Below are positions 8,726 through 15,937 of a DNA stretch of 64,000 nt, piece by piece (within the stretch, counting starts at the first letter, position 1; every line of letters begins with the position of its first letter). This stretch comes from Corynebacterium terpenotabidum Y-11 (lineage in GTDB: Bacteria > Actinomycetota > Actinomycetes > Mycobacteriales > Mycobacteriaceae), in the NCBI RefSeq assembly GCF_000418365.1, contig NC_021663.1, positions 2,604,001-2,668,000 on the forward strand, read 5' to 3'. Both the position numbers and the translations under genes were made by a program. The notes beneath the pieces were generated by a model. That model was not told the DNA's origin. It worked only from the letters and a program-made list of their open reading frames with translations, and ran no database searches.

Positions 8726-9502
8726 CTAGGCCTTGATGTTCTGGTCGGTCGGCCGGATCATCACCGTGTCGACGTCCATGTGCGCGGGCCGGTCGGCAAC
8801 CCAGCGCACCGTCTCCGCGATATCGTCGGCCTGCAGGTTCAGCACATCCCGGTACACCGCGTCCGCCTTCGTAGCGTCCCCCTTGAAGCGGTTGAGGCTG
8901 AACTCGGTCGCCACCCGGCCCGGGTCAATCTGGCAGACGCGCACCCCGGCCTCGGCGAACTCGATGCGCATGACATCGCTCAGCGCGGTCTCACCGAACT
9001 TCGCGGCGTTGTAGCCCGCCCCGCCCCGGTAGCCCCAGCGTCCGGCGATGGACACGATATTGATGACCTGCGGTGCGGTCCCCTTCGCCAGCGCACCGAA
9101 CAGGGCCTGGGTGACCTGGAGGGTGCCGATGACGTTCGCCTCGTACATCCAGCGCCAGTCCTCGACATCGCCGTCAAGCACCGAGTCGAGACCACGGGCC
9201 CCACCGGCATTGTTGACCAGCAGATCCAGGCCGCCGGACGCCCTGATTCCGGCGACGGTGGCGGCCAGGGCATCCACCGAGGCACGGTCGGTGACATCGA
9301 CCGGGAGGACGTGGGTCGTCGCGTCCGGCGCGGCCGTGGCGATGCGTGCGGCCACCGCGTCGAGCTTCTCCGGACGCCGCGCGGCGAGGACGACGTCCCA
9401 CCCGTCGACGGCGAGGGCGACGGCGGTGGCTTCACCGATGCCGGCGGAGGCCCCGGTGACGACGGCGAGGCGGCGGTGGGTGTTCTGGTTCTCAGCAGTC
9501 AT
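8726..9502 (-). CDS. short-chain dehydrogenase/reductase
   Basis: A 258-residue classical SDR. It has the nucleotide motif TGASAGIG (16-23), NNAG (97-100), catalytic Ser151, and Tyr164/Lys168 in YNAAK. The arrangement resembles YdfG-type NADP-dependent 3-hydroxy acid or serine dehydrogenases, but the substrate cannot be set. It is probably monocistronic: TACCAT lies 7 bases before the ATG and no ribosome site is present, consistent with leaderless transcription. Confidence 0.9.
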   Translation of the reverse strand: MTAENQNTHRRLAVVTGASAGIGEATAVALAVDGWDVVLAARRPEKLDAVAARIATAAPDATTHVLPVDVTDRASVDALAATVAGIRASGGLDLLVNNAGGARGLDSVLDGDVEDWRWMYEANVIGTLQVTQALFGALAKGTAPQVINIVSIAGRWGYRGGAGYNAAKFGETALSDVMRIEFAEAGVRVCQIDPGRVATEFSLNRFKGDATKADAVYRDVLNLQADDIAETVRWVADRPAHMDVDTVMIRPTDQNIKA

Positions 9503-9509
9503 GTGGGCG

Positions 9510-9515
9510 ATGGTA
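9510..9515 (-). promoter_or_regulatory. -10 hexamer of the SDR gene (leaderless type)
   Basis: TACCAT on the minus strand with 7 bases to the start codon and no Shine-Dalgarno sequence. Confidence 0.5.
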
Positions 9516-9556
9516 CCGCCCGCATCCCGGTCAGGAATCCGATCTGCGGGGCCGGG

Positions 9557-10534
9557 CTACGGCCGCGGCACGATGTACCGCCCGGCACCCGGGACCAGCT
9601 CGACCGTCATCGGCAACGGTGCGAAGCAGTCACCGTCGGCGTAGCCGTTGATGTGCTGGCCGTCGAGGTCGGTCATCTCGATCCGCACCTTCTTCGCCCG
9701 GTACGTCCGCACGCCCGCCTCCTCGACGAAACTGCCGTCGAAGATCTTCGTGAACTTCAGCGCAGCAAGGCCCCGGTTCATCCGCTCCAGCACCGTGATG
9801 TCGAGGACACCGTCATGGTGGTCCGCGTCCGGGCAGATGAGCATTCCTCCGCCGTAGCTCTTCGTGTTGCCCATCGCGACCAGCGTCATGTTCTCCTCGA
9901 TGACGCGCTCCTCCGCCGTCCCCGGATCCAGCACCAGACGGGTCGGGATGGAGTGGAAGTTGAAGAACTCGGCGACGATGGCGAGGTTGTACCGCATCTG
10001 CCCCTTCGGCCAGCTGATCCGGTTCGTCCGGTCACTGACCAGCGAATCGAACCCGGCGCAGGCGATGGTCCCGAACCAGTGCGTGTCACCGGCGTCATTA
10101 CGCATCAGCCCCAGGTCAGTGGTGGTGTAGAACCCCCGCGCGATAACGTCCGCCGCCCGGCGCGGATGGGTCGGGATGCCGTACTCGCGGGCATGGTCGT
10201 TGCCGGTGCCGGCCGGGATGATGCCCAGCGGAGTGGTCGACTCGGCCTGTTCCTGCAGGGCGAGGTTGATCAGACCGTCGCCGCCGCAGACCACAAGCGC
10301 ATCGATCTCCGGATCGTTGACCATCCGCCCGGCGAGTTCACGCGCCCCGTCCGGGTCAGCACCCTGGATCGTCAGGACGTCGATGCCGTGGTCGGCGAAG
10401 CGGTCCCGGGCAACCTCGGCGGCCTGCCCGGCGCGTCCCTTCCCGGCGTAGGGATTGGTCAGCAGGGCGATACGCTGCAGGTCGACGTAGCCGACGTCGT
10501 AGGCGGAGTTCCGACCGCTCGTCATGTCATTCAT
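9557..10534 (-). CDS. diacylglycerol kinase-family lipid kinase
   Basis: A 325-residue member of the DagK/YegS catalytic family, which phosphorylates diacylglycerol or a related lipid with ATP. It has the phosphate loop NPYAGKGRA near residue 27, GGDG at 84-87 and PAGTGND at 107-113. It starts directly after the stop of the AGPS-like flavoprotein gene (no gap), so the two are co-translated. M. tuberculosis Rv2251 (flavoprotein) and Rv2252 (diacylglycerol kinase, linked to mannosylated inositol lipids) have the same order. A start at the fourth codon (ATG) is also possible. Confidence 0.9.
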   Translation of the reverse strand: MNDMTSGRNSAYDVGYVDLQRIALLTNPYAGKGRAGQAAEVARDRFADHGIDVLTIQGADPDGARELAGRMVNDPEIDALVVCGGDGLINLALQEQAESTTPLGIIPAGTGNDHAREYGIPTHPRRAADVIARGFYTTTDLGLMRNDAGDTHWFGTIACAGFDSLVSDRTNRISWPKGQMRYNLAIVAEFFNFHSIPTRLVLDPGTAEERVIEENMTLVAMGNTKSYGGGMLICPDADHHDGVLDITVLERMNRGLAALKFTKIFDGSFVEEAGVRTYRAKKVRIEMTDLDGQHINGYADGDCFAPLPMTVELVPGAGRYIVPRP

Positions 10535-12187
10535 TTAGGACGCCCCGATCAGCGTGCCCGGGTTCATGATCCCGGCCGGGTCGAAGTGCTTCTTCACGGC
10601 CTGCAGCACCGAAACACCCAGCTCGCCGATCTCGGCCTCCATGAACGGGCGGTGGTCATTGCCGACGGCGTGGTGGTGGGTGACGGTGCCGCCGTTGAGG
10701 GTGAGCGCCGTTGTGACAGCGGTCTTGGCCTTCCGCCACTGTGCGACCGGATCGCCCTGCTGGGCGGCGACGACAGTGAAGTACAGGGAGCAGCCCTCCG
10801 CGTAGACGTGGGAGACGTGGCACATGATCAGCGCCATCGTCCCCGAGGCGTTGAGGGACGCCGCGAGCGCCTCACCGACGGCCTTCTTCAGCCGCGGCAC
10901 GTTCGCCCAGTCGGTGGCGGTTTCGAGGGTCTCGCACAGGGCACCGGCGTCCAGCAGGGAATCGCGGAGGACAGGAGCGTTGAAGCGTCCCTGTTCCCAG
11001 TGGCGGGCGGGGTCCTCGCCGACGCTCGTCGCACCGTGCACGAGCAGCAGCTCACGGGTCTCCTTGTGGCGGGACGCCGCGTGCTCCGGCGTTCCCTCGT
11101 ACATGGTGATGCACATGCATCCGGGGGGCGCGGAGGTCTCGCCGGCCTTGTCGCCGGAGGAGAGGTTGACCGAGGACTCGATCTCATCGGACAGTCGGAT
11201 GACGGTCGGTCCGGTACCGGTCTGCGTCACCGCACGCACGGCAGCCACACCGGTGGCGAAATCGGGGAAGGTGAAGGCCTCGTACCGCTTGACCTGCGGG
11301 ACGGGGTGGACGCGCAGACGCACGGCGGTGACCACGCCGAAGGCCCCCTCCGAGCCCTTGACCAGTTCGCGCAGGTCCGGACCGGCGGCGGAGGCCGGGG
11401 ACGCATGGCCGACGGTGATGATCCCGACCGGGGTGACCAGGGTCATCTCGCGGACCATGTCGTCGAAGCGCCCGTAGCCGGCGGAGTTCTGGCCCGAGGA
11501 GCGGGTCACCGCGTAGCCGCCGATGGTGGCGTAGGGGAAGGACTGCGGGTAGTGGCCGATCTGCAGCCCGTGCTCGGCGAGCTTCAGTTCGGCCGCCGGG
11601 CCGGACAGACCGGCGCCGAAAGTGGCGAGGCCGGAGACCGGGTCGACATCAGTGAGCGTGTCGAAGCGGGCGAGGTCGAGGCTGATCACGGCGTCGAAGC
11701 TGTGGCCGGCGTCCTCGGCGAAGGGGGTGAGCCCGGCGACGACGGAGGTGCCGCCACCGAAGGGGACGACAGCGATGTTGTGCGCGGTGCAGTACTGCAG
11801 CAGGGTGAGGACTTCGGCGTCGGTGCTGGGGGCGACCACGGCGTCCGGGGCGGAGATCTCGGCGTCTGTGCGCCATTCGAGCAGGTCGAGGGAGGACTTC
11901 CCGCGGGCGCGGGGGGCGCGCTGCGCATCGTCGGTGGTGAGGTGGTCGGTGCCGACGATCGCGGCGAGTTCAGCGAGCTGCTCATCGGAGAGACGCACCG
12001 GAGACAGGCGGATCTGGCTGACCTCGACATCCTTGGCGGCGACGCCGGTGTCCGTGTTCACCCCCATGAGCTTGGTCAACAGCTTGCGGGTGGAGGAGCC
12101 CAGTGGTTTCGACTCATCCACGGTTCCCCAGAGGTTGAACTTCATCGGCGGCATCGGGACGCCCGTCGCGGCGGAAACGTTGCTCAT
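10535..12187 (-). CDS. FAD-linked oxidase, alkyl-DHAP synthase-like
   Basis: A 550-residue flavoprotein of the VAO/PCMH fold. The FAD-binding segment PFGGGTSVVAG lies near residue 145, and the C-terminal FAD-oxidase domain carries THHHAVGNDHRPF, matching the His-rich active-site motif of alkylglycerone-phosphate synthases. The family swaps the acyl group of acyl-DHAP for a fatty alcohol or oxidises 2-hydroxy acids. Here the lipid kinase downstream and divergent glpD favour a glycerol-phosphate or ether-lipid role, but ether lipid synthesis is not established in this genus. TAAGCT lies 8 bases before the ATG. Confidence 0.85.
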   Translation of the reverse strand: MSNVSAATGVPMPPMKFNLWGTVDESKPLGSSTRKLLTKLMGVNTDTGVAAKDVEVSQIRLSPVRLSDEQLAELAAIVGTDHLTTDDAQRAPRARGKSSLDLLEWRTDAEISAPDAVVAPSTDAEVLTLLQYCTAHNIAVVPFGGGTSVVAGLTPFAEDAGHSFDAVISLDLARFDTLTDVDPVSGLATFGAGLSGPAAELKLAEHGLQIGHYPQSFPYATIGGYAVTRSSGQNSAGYGRFDDMVREMTLVTPVGIITVGHASPASAAGPDLRELVKGSEGAFGVVTAVRLRVHPVPQVKRYEAFTFPDFATGVAAVRAVTQTGTGPTVIRLSDEIESSVNLSSGDKAGETSAPPGCMCITMYEGTPEHAASRHKETRELLLVHGATSVGEDPARHWEQGRFNAPVLRDSLLDAGALCETLETATDWANVPRLKKAVGEALAASLNASGTMALIMCHVSHVYAEGCSLYFTVVAAQQGDPVAQWRKAKTAVTTALTLNGGTVTHHHAVGNDHRPFMEAEIGELGVSVLQAVKKHFDPAGIMNPGTLIGAS

Positions 12188-12195
12188 GTTAGTAC

Positions 12196-12201
12196 AGCTT
12201 A
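12196..12201 (-). promoter_or_regulatory. -10 hexamer of the flavoprotein gene (leaderless type)
   Basis: TAAGCT on the minus strand, 8 bases before the ATG at 12187, with no ribosome site between. Confidence 0.45.
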
Positions 12202-12277
12202 TCGGCAGAACAGTCGCGTAGGTGTGGAACCGGAGATACCGGGGATACAGGGGATACCGGGGATTGAGGCCCCGGCA

Positions 12278-12472
12278 CTAGCCTGACCACCCGCCGTGCC
12301 GCTTTCCGTCACTCTTCTCATCGCACCGGTCGCCACACCTCTCATCACACCTCACCCCACACCTCTCATCGCACCTGTCGGCACACCTGTCGGCACACCT
12401 ATCGCCACACCGGTCATCGCGCCTCACATCACACCTCACCCCACACTTGTCGCCACACCTCTCATCACTCAT
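12278..12472 (-). other. possible Cys-repeat peptide reading frame
   Basis: The minus strand of a 12-bp tandem array is open for 64 codons from an ATG at 12472. It reads as a repeated four-residue unit of the form x-R-C-x, for example RCGDRCADRCADRC, with about 11 cysteines, eight of them spaced exactly four apart. The frame ends 90 bases before the flavoprotein start on the same strand. It may be a chance product of the repeat, since the plus strand is open too (Pro/Thr-rich). No ribosome site is evident. Confidence 0.15.
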
Positions 12473-12501
12473 CTCATCGCACCTCACCCCACACCGGTCC
12501 G
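12322..12501. repeat. 12-bp degenerate tandem array, 15 units
   Basis: Fifteen units in perfect 12-base register, with consensus roughly CACACCTSTCRY, such as CACACCTCTCAT and CACACCTCACCC. It occupies the flavoprotein/glpD gap. Because 12 is a multiple of three, both strands stay open. Confidence 0.85.
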
Positions 12502-12550
12502 GGTGACCATGACTCCGATGCGGGTGAAGTCGTGCACACCGGTCATTGGC

Positions 12551-12639
12551 GCCATCACATCGGGTCAAACGCCATCCGGTTGTGTCGATTCTGCCGTCGG
12601 ATCGACACAACCGGATGGCGTTTCGCCCAACCCGATGGC
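12551..12639. repeat. 89-bp nested palindromic element, copy A
   Basis: An inner stem of two perfectly complementary 22-base arms (12568-12589 and 12601-12622) closes an 11-base loop. Outer arms GCCAT...CGGG and CCCGATGGC flank it. The right inner arm is identical in the two other copies (21147-21235 and 21372-21460), and all three are exactly 89 bases. It resembles a REP/MITE-type dispersed palindrome. No coding capacity is apparent. Confidence 0.85.
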
Positions 12640-12697
12640 AGTGCCTCCCTGTACCCGACCACCGCGTCAGAACTCGGGCCGACAGGCACCACGCCAA

Positions 12698-12781
12698 CAC
12701 ACATACCAACAGACCACCGCGTCAGCACACATACCAACAGACCACCGCGTCAGCACACATACCAACAGACCACCGCGTCAG
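12698..12781. repeat. 28-bp tandem repeat, 3 exact copies
   Basis: Three identical consecutive 28-base units beginning CACACATACC and ending CCGCGTCAG, with partial units on both sides (the last 14 bases of the unit at 12657-12670, and CACAC from 12782). The unit length is not a multiple of three, so this is not coding. It ends about 66 bases before the glpD -10 hexamer. There are no spacers, so it is not a CRISPR. Confidence 0.9.
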
Positions 12782-12847
12782 CACACGCCCGAAAACCCCG
12801 AATGCGCCGAAAGCGCCGGAAGTCCCCCGTCGGTACCACCCACCACA

Positions 12848-12853
12848 TATCCT
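12848..12853 (+). promoter_or_regulatory. -10 hexamer of glpD (leaderless type)
   Basis: TATCCT followed by exactly 6 bases and the ATG at 12860. This fixes the glpD start and leaves no room for a 5' untranslated region. Confidence 0.6.
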
Positions 12854-12859
12854 CGGTAT

Positions 12860-14551
12860 ATGCCACATTTCGACTCCGACGCTGCCCGCCTCAACGCCGC
12901 TCGACGGACCCGTGAACTCGCAGAACTCCGGGACCATTCCGGTAATGCCGCCCGCGGTCCGCAACGGGTGGACGTCGTCGTCATCGGGGCGGGTGTGACC
13001 GGCGCCGGCATCGCGCTGGACGCCGCGACCCGCGGTCTCGACGTCCTCCTCGTTGACGCCCACGACCTCGCCTTCGGCACCTCCCGCTGGTCCTCGAAAC
13101 TGGCCCACGGCGGCCTGCGCTACCTCGCGACCGGCAACGTGGGGATCGCCCACCGGTCCGCCAAGGAGCGCGGGATCCTCATGGAGACCACCGCCCCGCA
13201 CCTGGCGACGCGGCTGCCGCAGGTCACCCCGGTGCTCAGCAACTACTCCCTGGTCGGCAAGATCGCCCCGCGCCTCGGCTTCCTCGCCGCCGACGGCCTG
13301 CGCATCGCCGCCGGAACCTCCGGAAAGACGCTGCCCCGCTCCCGCACCGTGTCGACGAAGACCATGAAGGAACTGTGCCCGGCAGTGCGGACCGAGGGAG
13401 TGCACCTCGGCTACGTCAACAACGACGGCCAGCTCATCGATGACGCCCGACTGGTCACCGCCCTGGCCCGCACCGCCGCCGGCCACGGGGCCCGCGTCCT
13501 CACCTACTGCCGCGCCACCGACGTCACCTCGGACGGGGCCGGCGGCGGACGCGTCACCCTCACCGACACCCTCGCCGGCGAGAACTCCGGCGAGAACTCC
13601 GAGGACGCTACCCCGTTCCAGGTCGAGGCCGGGGTGATCGTCAACGCCACCGGCGTGTGGGCCGGTGGGCTGGATCCGCAGGTCAAGGTTCGCCCGTCCC
13701 GCGGAACGCACCTGGTCATCGACGCCGCGACGGTCGGCAACCCGACCGGTGCGCTGATGGCGGCGGTCCCCGGCCATACGAGCCGGTACTGCTTCATCCT
13801 CCCGGGACAGCTGGGGCGCTGCTACATCGGCATCACCGATGAAGGCCTCGACAGCGACGGGATCCCGGACGTTCCGGACGTGCCGGAGTCCGATGTCCGG
13901 TTCATCCTCGATGTCATCAACCAGGCACTGGAGACCGCCCTGACCACCGATGACGTCATCGGAGCGTTCGCGGGGCTGCGTCCGCTGGTCCAGTTCACCG
14001 ACTCCGGGGACGACTCCACCGCCGACCTCTCGCGGGAGCATGTGATCCTGCGGGGAAAGAACGCCGACGGCACGGAGAACAACCTCGTCACCGTCACCGG
14101 CGGCAAGCTCACCGAGTACCGGCTAATGGCGGAACAGACCGTGGACCTGGTCTCCTCGATCCTGCGCAACAACGGGATCTCCGCCGGGCCGTGCGTGACG
14201 GCGTCCACCCCGCTGGTCGGTGCGCCGGGTGCGGACGGAACGGTGGGAGTGACCCGCTCCGACGTCGCCGGGCTGCCCACGTCCATGGTCGACCGGTTCG
14301 GGCTCGAGGCCCCGGCCGTGCTGCATGACGCGCAGGTGGACCGTCCGCTGGAACCCGTCGGCACGGTCGACGGGCAGGCCGTCGACGTGGTGCGTGCGGA
14401 GCTGGAGTTCCACATCACCCACGAAGGCGCGTTGACCGTCGACGATCTGCTGGACCGCCGCACCCGCATCGGCCTGGTGGCCGCCGACCGCGCCGCCTGC
14501 GAGGCCACGGCGCAGGAAATTCTCGACGCGGTGCTGCCGACCCTGGTGTGA
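12860..14551 (+). CDS. glpD: glycerol-3-phosphate dehydrogenase (FAD)
   Basis: A membrane-associated flavoenzyme that oxidises sn-glycerol 3-phosphate to dihydroxyacetone phosphate and passes electrons to menaquinone. It has 563 residues from the chosen ATG. The FAD motif VIGAGVTGAGIALDAATRG begins near residue 40, followed by TSRWSSKLAHGGLRYL (typical of GlpD), VTGGKLTEYR, and the C-terminal GlpD domain (HEGALTVDDLLDRRTRIGL). The frame is open for 188 codons further upstream, but that stretch is repeat-derived and Pro/Thr-rich, and TATCCT-N6-ATG marks the real start. It is divergent from the AGPS-like gene. Confidence 0.95.
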   Translation: MPHFDSDAARLNAARRTRELAELRDHSGNAARGPQRVDVVVIGAGVTGAGIALDAATRGLDVLLVDAHDLAFGTSRWSSKLAHGGLRYLATGNVGIAHRSAKERGILMETTAPHLATRLPQVTPVLSNYSLVGKIAPRLGFLAADGLRIAAGTSGKTLPRSRTVSTKTMKELCPAVRTEGVHLGYVNNDGQLIDDARLVTALARTAAGHGARVLTYCRATDVTSDGAGGGRVTLTDTLAGENSGENSEDATPFQVEAGVIVNATGVWAGGLDPQVKVRPSRGTHLVIDAATVGNPTGALMAAVPGHTSRYCFILPGQLGRCYIGITDEGLDSDGIPDVPDVPESDVRFILDVINQALETALTTDDVIGAFAGLRPLVQFTDSGDDSTADLSREHVILRGKNADGTENNLVTVTGGKLTEYRLMAEQTVDLVSSILRNNGISAGPCVTASTPLVGAPGADGTVGVTRSDVAGLPTSMVDRFGLEAPAVLHDAQVDRPLEPVGTVDGQAVDVVRAELEFHITHEGALTVDDLLDRRTRIGLVAADRAACEATAQEILDAVLPTLV

Positions 14552-14560
14552 ATGCTGCGG

Positions 14561-14566
14561 CATACT
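14561..14566 (+). promoter_or_regulatory. -10-like hexamer of the methyltransferase gene
   Basis: CATACT, 7 bases before the ATG at 14574, in the 22-base gap after glpD. It is a weaker match than TAnnnT. Confidence 0.3.
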
Positions 14567-14573
14567 GGTCACC

Positions 14574-15212
14574 ATGATCACCAGTTGGACCGAGGTCACT
14601 GACCGGAACCCGGACCATTCACGGAACTACATCGCACGGTGGGAAAACTTCGAGGCACAGGGCCGTGACATCGACGGCGAGGCCCGCCTCGTCGATGCGA
14701 TGGCGTCCGACGGCGCACGGATCCTCGATGCCGGGTCGGGCACCGGGCGCCTCGCCGGCTATCTCGCCGCCCGCAACACCGACCTGGCCGCCACCGGACG
14801 CCCGCGGAACCTCCAGCTCACCGGGGTGGACCTCGATCCCGTACTCGTGAACTACGCCCGTGGCCGCTACCCCGGCGTCGACTGGCACGTCGGCGACCTC
14901 TCGGTGGATGCCGAGGTCCCGGTCGGCCCCTTCGACCTCATCGTCAGTGCCGGTAACGTCCTCGCCTTCATCCCGGACCCCGCCCACCGTGACGCGCTCG
15001 GCGTCCTGAAGACCCGGCTCGCCCCCGGTGGACGCCTCCTTGTCGGCTTCGGCCTGGGCCGTGGCCGCTCCCGGGACGTGTTCGAGGACGACGCCGCTGC
15101 GGTGGGACTGCAGGTGACGCAGGCGTACAGTTCCTGGGACCTGCGCCCGTGCGAGGAGGACGCCGGTTTCCTCGTCGCCGTCCTCGCGACCACACAGGAG
15201 GCAGCGCAATGA
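14574..15212 (+). CDS. class I SAM-dependent methyltransferase
   Basis: A 212-residue Rossmann-type methyltransferase with SAM motif I as ILDAGSGTGRLAGYLA (about 43-58), an acidic residue after strand 2 (LTGVDLDP), and the motif IV region FDLIVSAGNVLAF. There is no substrate-recognition domain, so the substrate is unknown. It is translationally coupled (ATGA) to the following unknown gene. Confidence 0.85.
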   Translation: MITSWTEVTDRNPDHSRNYIARWENFEAQGRDIDGEARLVDAMASDGARILDAGSGTGRLAGYLAARNTDLAATGRPRNLQLTGVDLDPVLVNYARGRYPGVDWHVGDLSVDAEVPVGPFDLIVSAGNVLAFIPDPAHRDALGVLKTRLAPGGRLLVGFGLGRGRSRDVFEDDAAAVGLQVTQAYSSWDLRPCEEDAGFLVAVLATTQEAAQ

Positions 15213-15871
15213 ACGACTTCATCGCCCAGGTCGTGTTCCGGCACGACCCCACCTCCAGCCCGCAGTGGTCCTATTACGGTATCAACGCGCCCCTGGCCGG
15301 CACCGCGATGAAGCTCTCCGAGGCGAAGCTCTCCGCCACCCGCGATCTGCAGTTTCTTTCCGGTGACGAGAATCCCGCCCTGCGCAGCTACGCGGAATGG
15401 GCCGTGGAGCAGGAGACTGCTCCCGAGGCGTTTCTGCACACCACGGCGCCGATGTTCGTCCGCACCCTGCAGGACGAGGACACGAACCAGCGCCTCCACC
15501 GGCAGAACCTCGCCCAGGCCTACCTCGAGGGCATCCGCGCCACCCCGGAGATCCGCACCTCCCTGCCGGATCTCGTCGGGACCGCGAACACCGCCGACGG
15601 TGCCGATGTCCGTGACATCATCCTCGTCACCCTCTTCCCCGATGATCTGTTGGGGGATGCTCTGCTCAACCTCACCGCCCAGGACAGTGTGGTCTTCTGC
15701 CTGCCGGACGGGGAATCACTGAGTTTTCTGCCGGTGCACGGTGCCGAAGTCTGGCCGGAGAGCGGTCCCGGGCTCCTGGAACAGCTGGGTCTCGACGAAT
15801 TCGCCCTGGTCCGCGACCTCATGGCGGCCGGTGAGGACGAGGACACAGGGGACGACCTGCCCCCGCTGTGA
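15209..15871 (+). CDS. conserved-looking protein of unknown function
   Basis: A 220-residue soluble acidic protein starting at the ATG that overlaps the methyltransferase stop. It has no signal peptide, no membrane helix and no motif I recognise. It opens with NDFIAQVVFRHDPTSSPQWS and ends in an Asp/Glu-rich tail (GEDEDTGDD). The coupling suggests it works with, or is modified by, the methyltransferase, but that is inference only. Codon use matches its neighbours. Confidence 0.75.
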   Translation: MNDFIAQVVFRHDPTSSPQWSYYGINAPLAGTAMKLSEAKLSATRDLQFLSGDENPALRSYAEWAVEQETAPEAFLHTTAPMFVRTLQDEDTNQRLHRQNLAQAYLEGIRATPEIRTSLPDLVGTANTADGADVRDIILVTLFPDDLLGDALLNLTAQDSVVFCLPDGESLSFLPVHGAEVWPESGPGLLEQLGLDEFALVRDLMAAGEDEDTGDDLPPL

Positions 15872-15898
15872 CGTCCACTTTCCGTGGCGGACGGTGGT

Positions 15899-15913
15899 GT
15901 CCCCGAGGGGGAC
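15899..15913. terminator. candidate bidirectional terminator
   Basis: GTCCCC-GAG-GGGGAC hairpin in the 66-base gap between the convergent unknown gene and the first acyltransferase gene. It has no T tract. Confidence 0.35.
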
Positions 15914-15937
15914 GGGCCGGGGACTGCTCAGAACGGG

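Noticed and set aside
8558-12286. A 1242-codon open frame on the plus strand opposite the SDR, lipid kinase and flavoprotein genes.
   Set aside because: It is the antisense of three clearly recognisable genes, its product is Arg/Gly/Asp/Val-rich with no motif, and long antisense frames are normal at this G+C content.
12698-12781. CRISPR array.
   Set aside because: The 28-base units are directly adjacent with no spacers, and no cas gene is in the window.
12296-12859. An N-terminal extension of GlpD of 188 residues.
   Set aside because: It is Pro/Thr/His-rich and produced by the 12-bp and 28-bp repeats; GlpD homology starts at the ATG at 12860, which has a leaderless promoter hexamer 6 bases upstream.
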